DNA of 64,000 nucleotides from Butyricimonas synergistica DSM 23225 (GTDB lineage Bacteria > Bacteroidota > Bacteroidia > Bacteroidales > Marinifilaceae), in contig NZ_KB903359.1 in assembly GCF_000379665.1 (NCBI RefSeq), positions 1,703,340 to 1,767,339 of the forward strand, written 5' to 3'. Numbering within the stretch: position 1 is the first letter of the stretch; the number at the start of each line of letters is the position of its first letter. The notes beneath the pieces are model-generated. The model had not been told where the DNA came from and did no database searches. It saw nothing but the letters and a program-made list of their open reading frames with translations. Below are positions 37,503 through 45,879 of the stretch, piece after piece. Position numbers and translations under genes: made by a program.

Positions 37503-38603
37503 TTAAACTCGAAACTTCACAAGTAAGTCTTGCCCCAAGCTCAACACATCCGTCCGCTCCAGGGTAATCGCATCAGCCATTTTGTCAATACCGATACCTT
37601 CAACCGGAGTTTTGGCTTTCTCGCCACCCACGATTTTCGGGGCGATGAAAGCATAAACTTCATCCGTGAAGCCTCCCGACAGGAAAGAATAATTCAAACT
37701 TCCCCCGCCTTCCAACAAAATGGAATCAACCCCCATCTGCCCGAGCGACACGAGCAAATTGTCTACGTCAACCAGTCCCACCTTCTCCTCGCAATACAAA
37801 GTTTCCACTCCGGCTTTCCGTAAAGCCTCCAATTTCTCTTCCACTGCAAAACGCGTATGAGCCACGATCGTCCGATACTCTCTTGCCGTTTTTACCAGCT
37901 GGCTTTCCAACCCTAACCGGGCATTACTATCCACGATAACCCGTATCGGCTGGCGCACTCCCCGTCCTTCAATCCGGCAATTCAATAAAGGATCATCCGC
38001 CACGGCTGTACCGATACCCACCATCACTGCCATCAGGCGATGGCGCAACTCGTGGACATACGCCCGGGCCTCCGTTCCCGTGATCCATTTCGAATCACCC
38101 GACCACGTGGCAATTTTCCCGTCCAGCGTCATCGCTGTCTTCAATGCCACCCACGGTCGCCGGGTTGATATATATTTCAAAAATACCTTATTCTGTTCCC
38201 GAATCGCCTCGTCTTCCATTCCCACGAAAACCTCGATCCCCGCTTCTCTCAACAAAGCAATACCCTTACCTGCCACCAATGGATTCGGGTCACATATCCC
38301 GACAAACACCCGGGCTATCCCGTGCTCGATGATCGCATCCGTGCAAGGCGGAGTCTTACCATGATGGCAACAAGGTTCCAAGGTCACATACATCGTGGCG
38401 CCCTGGGCATCTCCCGTGCAATTCTTAAACGCGTTCCGTTCCGCGTGCCACTCCCCATAACGCTCGTGCCATCCTTCACCAATCACCTTTCCCCCCTTCA
38501 CGATCACGGCACCCACCATCGGGTTCGGATTCACGAATCCCGCTCCTCGCTCGGCAAGTGCTATTGCCCGCCTCATGTACTCCAAATCTTCCTGTTTCAC
38601 CAT
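37503..38603 (-). CDS. ribD: Bifunctional diaminohydroxyphosphoribosylaminopyrimidine deaminase / reductase
   Basis: Second and third steps of the GTP branch of riboflavin synthesis. The N-terminal zinc deaminase domain (about 1-145) has HAERNAFKNC and EPCCHHGKTPPC. The C-terminal reductase domain (about 150-365) has KTAMTLDGKIAT and ILLEGGGSLNYSFL. The ATG at 38603 is preferred over 38648, because the upstream residues would be encoded by the attenuator hairpin. First gene of the operon, directly behind an FMN riboswitch. Confidence 0.96.
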   Translation of the reverse strand: MVKQEDLEYMRRAIALAERGAGFVNPNPMVGAVIVKGGKVIGEGWHERYGEWHAERNAFKNCTGDAQGATMYVTLEPCCHHGKTPPCTDAIIEHGIARVFVGICDPNPLVAGKGIALLREAGIEVFVGMEDEAIREQNKVFLKYISTRRPWVALKTAMTLDGKIATWSGDSKWITGTEARAYVHELRHRLMAVMVGIGTAVADDPLLNCRIEGRGVRQPIRVIVDSNARLGLESQLVKTAREYRTIVAHTRFAVEEKLEALRKAGVETLYCEEKVGLVDVDNLLVSLGQMGVDSILLEGGGSLNYSFLSGGFTDEVYAFIAPKIVGGEKAKTPVEGIGIDKMADAITLERTDVLSLGQDLLVKFRV

Positions 38604-38616
38604 ACGTGTTCTCCTT

Positions 38617-38660
38617 TCTAAAAAACAAAATGCCCCGAATGCATACACATTCGGGGCACA
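38617..38660 (-). terminator. Riboswitch-linked transcription attenuator before ribD
   Basis: On the minus strand a stem TGCCCCGAAT / ATTCGGGGCA (loop GTGTATGC region, about 38631-38660) is followed by a T-rich tract at 38617-38630. It sits between the FMN aptamer and the ribD start, so ligand binding would favour premature termination. Confidence 0.75.
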
Positions 38661-38700
38661 TATTTATATTGTATTAATATAATATCAATTACAACTAAAC

Positions 38701-38820
38701 ATCTCTTCTATCATCCGGACTTTAACCGTCGGTTTCAGAATTTCACTGAATCAGTCCCTCGAAAGGGAGTCGCGGACTATTACCGCCGGTAGGGAGTTGC
38801 ACCCTGCCCCGAAGAAACAT
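38701..38820 (-). ncRNA. FMN riboswitch (RFN element)
   Basis: The minus strand carries the conserved RFN blocks in order: GGGGCAGGG, CCCTACCGGCGGT, AGTCCGCGA, the variable hairpin CTCCCTTTCGAGGGA, GACGGTTAAAGTCCGGATG and a closing AGAAGA. It is positioned between a strong promoter and ribD, followed by an intrinsic terminator, so it should switch off the rib operon when FMN is plentiful. Confidence 0.95.
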
Positions 38821-38830
38821 TTCTTTGACG

Positions 38831-38861
38831 CAAAAATAGTAAATATTCTCACGATAGCAAA
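38831..38861 (-). promoter_or_regulatory. Promoter of the riboflavin operon
   Basis: Minus-strand TTTG (38858-38861), 19-base spacer, TATTTTTG (38831-38838), an exact consensus fit just upstream of the riboswitch. Confidence 0.75.
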
Positions 38862-38871
38862 ATATAGCGCA

Positions 38872-40221
38872 CTAATTAATGCTTTTTTTCTGTAATCTCG
38901 TGTTGCCCTCCGCCAACCCCTCTATCAAATCCACCACCCTAGCCTTCCTCAAAATATACATCCCGATCCTTTCATCAGAAACCCCCTCCCGTAAGCAATA
39001 CGTGTAACGGGGCTCCCCCGTTCCCATATCAATCTCGAAAAACCGGAAAGCTACGGATGCCTTCCACTTCAACGCTTCAGCCACCTCGACAATATGCGAG
39101 GAAATCATAAACACCCCACGCCCAAACCTCGCCAACCCGTCCACAACTGCCAGCGAAGCATCATAAGCATCCTTCACGTTCGTTCCCCGAAACAACTCAT
39201 CAAACACAACCACCACATCTCCCAAGTCTCGCACCTGCTCCACCACGTACTTCACCCGAGCGACCTCGTTATAATAGTGGCTATACCCCAACGCCAAGTT
39301 ATCCGACAAATTAATCGTCGTGAATAAACCGCGAAATAACGACAGTTCCATTCTTCGTGCCGGAACGGGAAAACCGCAATGAGCCAGATACACCGCCACA
39401 CTAAAAGCTTTCATGTAAGTAGACTTCCCCGCCATATTGGGTCCCGTCAGGAAACACAAATGGCGCCCATCATCCACCCGCACGTCGTTCCTAACCGGAT
39501 CGGACAGAAAAAGATGGAACAACCCCTCAATCTCAATTTTCCTGCTTTCCTCGACAAACACCGGAAAAACTAGTCCTTTCTCCTTCGCCACGTTCCCTAT
39601 GACCCGTAAAGCCTCTAACATATACAACGTATCCAATATCATCCGCACCCCATCTGCCTCCTTCCCTCGAAAATAAAGGTCCAGTTTCTCCCTCGTCCAA
39701 AACGAATCTCGTTTCTGGTTAGCCAGATAGCGCATCCCGGGACGCCCGAGCACTCCCTCCACCCGCTCTTTCATATCCCGCACGATTTTTGGCGCTCTAT
39801 CCCTCGGTATATCATTCATAAAAACAGACAACTCGTGAATCAACCGTCCAAGATAAGGCACCGCTCGCTAACGCACATAACAATCATTGTCCGGCTTTAC
39901 CCACCCTGCCACGGCACGACTCGTCAACCGAAACACATTTTGACAGGGTACATCATTTTGTTGCAGGTATATTTCGATAAAACTCAACTCCTCTTTCCGA
40001 ATTTCCACGAAGAAAGGCAAACGCTGCAAATAAACAATAGCCTCTACCCGGTCACGAATAGCCCACGCATCCGCCAATGGATTTTCAAACAAATCCTTCA
40101 TGCACGCACTGGCTCCATCCGATTGAGCATAATCGAAACAAGAAAAAATACTTTCCCGTCCCCATGCGTCCTTGAATAGCTCAAGATCATTCTGCGTCTG
40201 TTCGTCTATTTTGAATTCCAT
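38872..40221 (-). pseudogene. MutS-related ATPase interrupted by an in-frame TAG
   Basis: The full frame would encode about 450 aa: a core/lever part (IFSCFDYAQSDGASACMKDLFENPL, the MutS domain III pattern) and a MutS ATPase domain with Walker A TGPNMAGKSTYMKA, VVVFDELFRGTNV and SSHIVEVAE. The mismatch-recognition and connector domains are absent, as in the small MutS-like proteins of Bacteroidota. A TAG at 39868-39870 splits it after 117 residues in the same frame, followed by CGA GCG GTG CCT; a CAG to TAG change would explain it. A GTG at 39861 could restart a 329-aa ATPase half. It overlaps the ABC ATPase gene by 35 bases. It is a pseudogene, a two-part gene, or a base error. Confidence 0.7.
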
Positions 40222-40879
40222 CCGTATCTTTTATATATTCCAACAATTCCAAATCTGCTCGTTCCTGCACCCTCCACGTTTTTCCGCCCTGCAAGATAAA
40301 CAACTCGTCACTAATATCTATCACGTCCTCAAAATAATGATCGGTAATCATTATACCTTTCGTCACTTTCTCCCGACAAATAATCTCCTTTATTTTCTGC
40401 ACGTGTAACGGCATTAAAAAAGAAAAAGGCTCATCCAGTATACAAAACGTGGAAACGGAAGCCAACACCACGTACACCTCTATAATTCTCCGTTCCCCCG
40501 AGGAAAATGTTTGTATCCTCCTTTGATAAGTTTTCCCAAACTCGGGAAAATCTACTGCAAACCGATCAAAATCCACGCCAAAATCATTAAAGACCCGTTT
40601 CACGGGCAACCCGGGAGGAATAAAATGATGTTGTGGCAGATAACGCATATCTTCCGGACTCCTCTCCCTTGTCAACAATACTCTCCCGTCAATCCCCACG
40701 TATTGTTCCTGCAATTTCAACTCCCCGTACACCGCTTTCATCAAACACGTCTTCCCACTGCCATTCCGACCTAACAAACCGACAACCTTTCCTGTCTCGC
40801 AATGCAGGCTCACGTCCCACAAAATACGTCTAAAACCATACTCCAAACGGAGGTTACTTATATCGAGTCTATGCATCAT
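40187..40879 (-). CDS. ABC transporter ATP-binding protein
   Basis: 230-aa nucleotide-binding protein: Walker A GLLGRNGSGKTCLMKA (about residues 34-49), a signature motif altered to FSSGERRIIEVY (about 125-136) and Walker B CILDEPFS. The switch His lies in IMITDHYFEDV. It would power a transporter or mechanically remodel a target. The only candidate membrane partner is the 110-aa protein encoded upstream with a 4-base overlap; the gene downstream is the MutS-like ATPase, overlapping by 35 bases. Such tight overlap of all three indicates one functional unit. Substrate unknown. Confidence 0.85.
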   Translation of the reverse strand: MMHRLDISNLRLEYGFRRILWDVSLHCETGKVVGLLGRNGSGKTCLMKAVYGELKLQEQYVGIDGRVLLTRERSPEDMRYLPQHHFIPPGLPVKRVFNDFGVDFDRFAVDFPEFGKTYQRRIQTFSSGERRIIEVYVVLASVSTFCILDEPFSFLMPLHVQKIKEIICREKVTKGIMITDHYFEDVIDISDELFILQGGKTWRVQERADLELLEYIKDTDGIQNRRTDAE

Positions 40880-41208
40880 CTCAGATAATAACCGATAAAT
40901 AAAACCGCCACGTATGTCAGAAAGTCAAACGACAAAGTCATTCTCCACAACCACCGGACAGACACACCCACGTTCTTGTAGTAATAAAAAAACTTCCACG
41001 CTTTCCGTTTCATGGCAAAATAGAAAAACGTCATCGTCGCCACCTTAAACCAAAACGTGGCAACGATAATTACTCCTATAACAGCAGGCGCTTTTATACT
41101 ATACGCATACATGATTCCCCCGCAAGCGAAAGACACGACCAACGCAGGAGCCATGTACATTCTATAAAAAGAGATACATGATCTCAAAATACACTCCACT
41201 CTCATCAA
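40876..41208 (-). CDS. Small integral membrane protein (110 aa), possible partner of the ABC ATPase
   Basis: Unrecognised protein with about three to four hydrophobic segments (about residues 18-38, 42-65 and 88-108) separated by a basic loop (AMKRKAWKFFYYYKNVGVSVRWLWRM). It is first in a three-gene overlapping operon with the ABC ATPase and the MutS-like ATPase. It is too small for an ordinary ABC permease, so either it oligomerises or the operon does not encode a classical transporter. Coding is supported by the overlapping ATG/stop arrangement. Confidence 0.65.
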   Translation of the reverse strand: MMRVECILRSCISFYRMYMAPALVVSFACGGIMYAYSIKAPAVIGVIIVATFWFKVATMTFFYFAMKRKAWKFFYYYKNVGVSVRWLWRMTLSFDFLTYVAVLFIGYYLR

Positions 41209-41330
41209 ATCCGTTTTTGAAGTACTCTTTAATACATTTCCTCTCCCCTCAAAATAACCTCTCGTCTCGAAGGTAAAGAAAAATAACCTAAATCACAAAT
41301 TCTTTATGTTACACCAACAAACTGATTGCC

Positions 41331-43385
41331 TCAAAGTACAAATTTCTTTTCCACGCGAGAAAGCAGTAACTTACTTATCACTCTTACCGATTTATCCCTA
41401 TGCTTATCTTTCAATTCATTCAATCTTTCACCAAGCTCCTGCAATGCCTGTTTCACGACAAAAACGTACAAATCTTTCCCGGTTTCCATCTTTTCCATCG
41501 ATTCCAGCAAAACATCCACGCACAAAACTTGCATATCCATTTGCCCGCGAGAAACAGTACGCTCCATGTCAATATCGCCAAACAGCATCGAAACCAATTC
41601 CTCCAACAATCTTTCCGCATCAGCGGCTCCTTTTATAACCTCCGGTGCCAATAACTTCTGAAAAATCTTCTTTGCTTGTTGCATAAACACTTCCCGATGC
41701 CTTCCCAACAGATTTTCTTTCATTAATCTCGAACAGAAATAATTTTCACCTTTGAAAAGATATTCATTCAACACCTCCATAGCCTCATGTTGTTCATCGG
41801 CTGTACCCCCATTGCCTATATGCGCCACCACCTGCATTAAATACTCCTCGTACAACTTCATGCCCTCCGCGTTCACCTCCGCGATACTCTTGCCGGAATC
41901 ATACTTTTTATCCGGATACACGATACTATCCAATAATTCATAAAGAGAACGCATATTCTCCAATCTGTATTTTAAAGCACTCAAATTCACGCTTGTCACG
42001 AACGAATACTCCGGTTGCACCTTCCCCTGTAAAGACTCCCGATACCCCCATTCTATCGCCTGACAATCATAATCACCGACTCGCGGGACGAGTACAGGAA
42101 AACGGTCACTCGTTTCTTTCAACCCCAACACGTTTCCCACCGCCTTCATCACCTTGTCCCGCACTATTTCACCCGCCACCCCGGGATGGAAACGATCTTT
42201 CCGGATTCTCGCATCCGCCATTCCGCATTGCAACAAATAACGGGACAATTCCTTTACAAGGAAACCATGTCCCAGGTTAATACGACAAGATAAAATCTCC
42301 CCCGTTTTCGGGTGGAAAGTATGCCCTGCCTTAATCCCGACCTCTCCCAAATCATACGCTATCACAGCACGCTGTTCAACTAAACATGTTTTTGCATCTG
42401 CCATCTTCACCTGCAAAACATGCTTGAACCCCGCTCTCTCGAATGCTGTATTCCACGCCAGGATTCCCTCTTTTATATAAGGCACAAATTCAGCCGGGAA
42501 GCAAGTATCCACGCGAAAAACAATCGGATTCAACGGCTCCACCGGTTCTCCGCGCCGGTACTTTTTCCGATCCTTTTCGGCTATTCCAAGATTCCATTTT
42601 TGAATAATGGAATCCCTTACCGCACGATAAGGATTTTGAGAATAATCCCAAAAACTAACCACCTTATACCCGACTCGTTTATCCGCGAAACGTTCTCTCA
42701 TCCCCTGTTCCGGCAACACCGTGATAACACAACCGATCTCCAATGGCAAAAAACCTCTTGGGGCTAACATTCCTGCCACGACCTGTTCCGGAGCAAAACC
42801 ATACATCCGATGTATCGTGAAACTCGCACCTTCAGGAAACGTATGCACTCCAAAGACCTTCGCCAAAGACGCATTCTGCTCCCTGATCCCCCTACCGGAT
42901 ACTTTAAACCATTCATCCTTGGCCCTCAATATTTCGGTAATATCAATAATATACCCGTTCCCATCCGCCGGATACGCCTTTATCGGATACATGATATCGA
43001 CAGGTTGCATATTCGATTTCTTCAACGCCTCATACAACTCGTCTTTCTCGTTTGAAACACGTTCCGAAAAAATTCGCCGTTGCAAATAAACAACATCATT
43101 CTCCACCTTTTGTATATACACCACCCCCAAACTCTCCAGCGGACGTGCCACCATATCAAACCCCTTGTTTATTTGAGCCCTGATTTCAATTTCCCGACCT
43201 AACAACTTCCCCGGAATTTCAAGATACACCCTTGCCGAATCTTGATACACAGGTAAAATTCCCTCATGCTTTTTCATCTTCCCGTGAAAAAACTCATCAA
43301 AAGCCATTGGTTTTTGTCCATACCCTTTCACCGCAATCAAGCAAAAGAATAACAAACAAACCAGCAAACTATTCCCACTTTTCAT
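41331..43385 (-). CDS. Metalloprotease-like protein without zinc motif (DUF5117/DUF4953 type), predicted inactive
   Basis: 685 aa with signal peptide (about 1-24). It is a clear paralogue of the next gene upstream: both have the IEIRAQINKG/DMLVTT N-terminal module, RVDTCFPAEFVPYIKEGILAWNTAFERAGFKHV, PKTGEILSCRINLGHG and EWGYRESLQGK in the same order. Where the paralogue has THEIGHTLGLEHN this one has MKAVGNVLGLKET, so the HExxHxxGxxH zinc ligands are gone while the flanking GLxLE helix pattern is kept. The frame is intact over its whole length, pointing to retained non-catalytic function such as substrate binding. The ATG at 43385 is 2 bases after the upstream stop. It is the last gene of SusCD locus 2. 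Confidence 0.85.
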   Translation of the reverse strand: MKSGNSLLVCLLFFCLIAVKGYGQKPMAFDEFFHGKMKKHEGILPVYQDSARVYLEIPGKLLGREIEIRAQINKGFDMVARPLESLGVVYIQKVENDVVYLQRRIFSERVSNEKDELYEALKKSNMQPVDIMYPIKAYPADGNGYIIDITEILRAKDEWFKVSGRGIREQNASLAKVFGVHTFPEGASFTIHRMYGFAPEQVVAGMLAPRGFLPLEIGCVITVLPEQGMRERFADKRVGYKVVSFWDYSQNPYRAVRDSIIQKWNLGIAEKDRKKYRRGEPVEPLNPIVFRVDTCFPAEFVPYIKEGILAWNTAFERAGFKHVLQVKMADAKTCLVEQRAVIAYDLGEVGIKAGHTFHPKTGEILSCRINLGHGFLVKELSRYLLQCGMADARIRKDRFHPGVAGEIVRDKVMKAVGNVLGLKETSDRFPVLVPRVGDYDCQAIEWGYRESLQGKVQPEYSFVTSVNLSALKYRLENMRSLYELLDSIVYPDKKYDSGKSIAEVNAEGMKLYEEYLMQVVAHIGNGGTADEQHEAMEVLNEYLFKGENYFCSRLMKENLLGRHREVFMQQAKKIFQKLLAPEVIKGAADAERLLEELVSMLFGDIDMERTVSRGQMDMQVLCVDVLLESMEKMETGKDLYVFVVKQALQELGERLNELKDKHRDKSVRVISKLLLSRVEKKFVL

Positions 43386-43387
43386 AC

Positions 43388-45751
43388 TCAATCATTATTT
43401 TGTAAAGACTCCATACTTGCTAACAACAACGCCACCCGTATCCTCTCTTTTCCATCCAAACCGACCATATACTCCTTGCCTTCCCTCACGATTCGCTCCA
43501 TCTCCTCCAGACACGCCACGAGTACCCGCGAAGGAATATATTCCTTCCTAACCAGTAAAGATTTCAACTCTGCCACGTAAATAGACTGAATCATGTACCG
43601 GGCACTCGAAACCTCCACGTTCCCTTCCCACTCCCGGAAAATCATCCGGTGCAACCCGTTTATATACTCCTCTAAAGCAAATTTCTCACCGGGAGCATCT
43701 TCTTCAATTTGAGCAATCGTCATGCCCTTTCTAACCAAAGTTCCTATAATCGATTCATAAAACCTCTTCATCAACGCCCCGGCATCTTCATCAACAAGAG
43801 TTGCCAAAGAATCCCGGTACAACCAATCGCAAGGCGTCAACACGTAACGATCAAGAAAATCCATCACCTTTTCCATATAACCGACATCCACAAAATCATA
43901 CATCCCCGTTGAATCTCCCTCTACACACAACCTCCCGCCAATATCCCCAAGAACATGCCCCACGAACAACGAATACTGCCGAACCACTCCAAGGAATCGG
44001 GATTTCACAATCTGGTACGACCGACGGTCGCCCACCTGCCACACCTCGCGCGTATTCATCAACCGCTTCAAATGTTCTATACCGCGGGCATTGAAATCCA
44101 CGTGGTCATTCCCCAAATCTTCCGATTGCGCCCTGCAATCCATCTCGTCGACAAAACGCTTGGCAGGGGTACGCTGTTCCTCGTCAACCCATTCATTCAA
44201 CTCCTTGTCCGTCCTGCCCGGCGCATAACGGTACCCCCACTCTATCGCGAAACGGTCATACTCCCCGATTCGGGCAACACGATTTCTCAAACCAATCTTA
44301 TCCCCGGCTTCCGCCACGTAATTAAAACGCATATAATCCATAATGGAAGACCCCATACCGTTTTTTTCCAAAAATGCATTATCCCGAAGTTGTTCCACCG
44401 AATAAAGACTACTACCGAAAAAATTATGCTCCAATCCCAACGTATGCCCGATCTCATGGGTAATCACCATTTTCACCAATTCGCCCAACAATTCATCGGG
44501 AATTTCCATTTTCCGCCCAAGACTATCAACCGCCCCGCACTGCGCGAAATACCATTGCTGCACCACATTCAACACACTGCTATACACCCCCACGTGGCTC
44601 GTGATAATTTCCCCCGACCGGGGATCTATCGTAGAAGGTCCGTAAGCATTCTGCACGGGTGACGCTTTCCACGAGATAAACGAATAGCGGGAATCATATT
44701 CCGAAAACTCAGGATTCTCATCCGGAGTCGGGGCTAACTCACCCCGGATTGCATTTTTAAATCCGATCCGCTCAAACGCCTCCTGCCACACATTCACCGC
44801 CTCCATAAAATAAGGTACCCAACGGGAAGGCGTTGCCCGGTCTATATAGAATACGATCGGTTTTACCGGCTCAACTAATTCGCCACGAGCGTATGCCTCC
44901 GTATCCTTAGGTTCCAATCTCCACCGCTTCACGATGGGCACGACAGATCCCGCGTACGGATTCCTGTCAAAATCTACTTTCGTGATAGCAAAATATCCCA
45001 CCTTTTGATCCCTCGAACGTATTTCTAACGGCTGGCGAGGCAAAAGTGCCAAACAAACCCCGATTTCCCAACTTGTTGTATAACGTCCCCCTAAACCGGA
45101 ACCCGATTTCCGGCACTTATCTTCCACGGCAAAACTTCTTTTGGTACGAATCAGAATATTCTCCGGAAATCCTTTTATCTCCTCTATACGATTCTTCTCG
45201 CTTTCGCTCATGCCCATGGTCAATTCCAAACTATAAGAATCCAAATTGAACAATGAATTATTCATCAGCAAGTCCGTCACCTCGACCAATACCGACCCCG
45301 AAGCTTTCACAGAAACCGGCAATACCTTGCAAAGCATGGCATCTCCCCGCTGTTGGGCTACACGATGTACCCCACCCTTGCCCGGCTCCACACCAAACCG
45401 GTCGCACAACGGCAATTCCAACAAAACCTTATCCCCCTCTTTCTGGAAACACACGATAGCCGCACCCAAAAGATCTCCCGAATACCCGTATCGACCGCTT
45501 TCCGTTCTTTGCTTCACGGCTGCCGCTTCCAATATCGTCGTCGTCACCAACATATCTCGCCCGAACAAAGAATCCGGGATTTCCCAAAATATTTGTTTTC
45601 CCTGGCGATACGTCGTGAACATCCCGCCAACAACATGCAACGAATCCCCCGGTTGCCGGGAATCAAAAAAAACACCGATCTCTTGTTGTGCCGCGGAATG
45701 CAAAAACACACCTCCGGTAAACAACAAAACAAACACGACCTTTTTCCACAT
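43388..45751 (-). CDS. Zinc-dependent metalloprotease (DUF5117/DUF5118/DUF4953 type)
   Basis: 787-aa exported metzincin-like protease. A signal peptide (about 1-21) is followed by a DUF5118/DUF5117-like region (about 30-330) and a catalytic region with the complete motif VITHEIGHTLGLEHN, its histidines at about residues 432, 436 and 442. A Met-turn candidate is SSIMDYMRFNYV near residue 470. The C-terminal part is a helical DUF4953-type domain. It likely degrades peptides in the periplasm or at the surface for import through SusCD locus 2. It is immediately followed by an inactive paralogue. It lies 128 bases after the PKD-like lipoprotein gene and could have its own start of transcription. 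Confidence 0.9.
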   Translation of the reverse strand: MWKKVVFVLLFTGGVFLHSAAQQEIGVFFDSRQPGDSLHVVGGMFTTYRQGKQIFWEIPDSLFGRDMLVTTTILEAAAVKQRTESGRYGYSGDLLGAAIVCFQKEGDKVLLELPLCDRFGVEPGKGGVHRVAQQRGDAMLCKVLPVSVKASGSVLVEVTDLLMNNSLFNLDSYSLELTMGMSESEKNRIEEIKGFPENILIRTKRSFAVEDKCRKSGSGLGGRYTTSWEIGVCLALLPRQPLEIRSRDQKVGYFAITKVDFDRNPYAGSVVPIVKRWRLEPKDTEAYARGELVEPVKPIVFYIDRATPSRWVPYFMEAVNVWQEAFERIGFKNAIRGELAPTPDENPEFSEYDSRYSFISWKASPVQNAYGPSTIDPRSGEIITSHVGVYSSVLNVVQQWYFAQCGAVDSLGRKMEIPDELLGELVKMVITHEIGHTLGLEHNFFGSSLYSVEQLRDNAFLEKNGMGSSIMDYMRFNYVAEAGDKIGLRNRVARIGEYDRFAIEWGYRYAPGRTDKELNEWVDEEQRTPAKRFVDEMDCRAQSEDLGNDHVDFNARGIEHLKRLMNTREVWQVGDRRSYQIVKSRFLGVVRQYSLFVGHVLGDIGGRLCVEGDSTGMYDFVDVGYMEKVMDFLDRYVLTPCDWLYRDSLATLVDEDAGALMKRFYESIIGTLVRKGMTIAQIEEDAPGEKFALEEYINGLHRMIFREWEGNVEVSSARYMIQSIYVAELKSLLVRKEYIPSRVLVACLEEMERIVREGKEYMVGLDGKERIRVALLLASMESLQNND

Positions 45752-45879
45752 AATCCTATTTCAAACTTCTCGTCTTCCAATCCGCCTCGACAAACAATAC
45801 AACGAAGTCCGGGTAAACCGTACTCCCGAACTTCGCCATATCTCTTGCAAACAAGAAAGATTGTCACAAGACTTGTACT

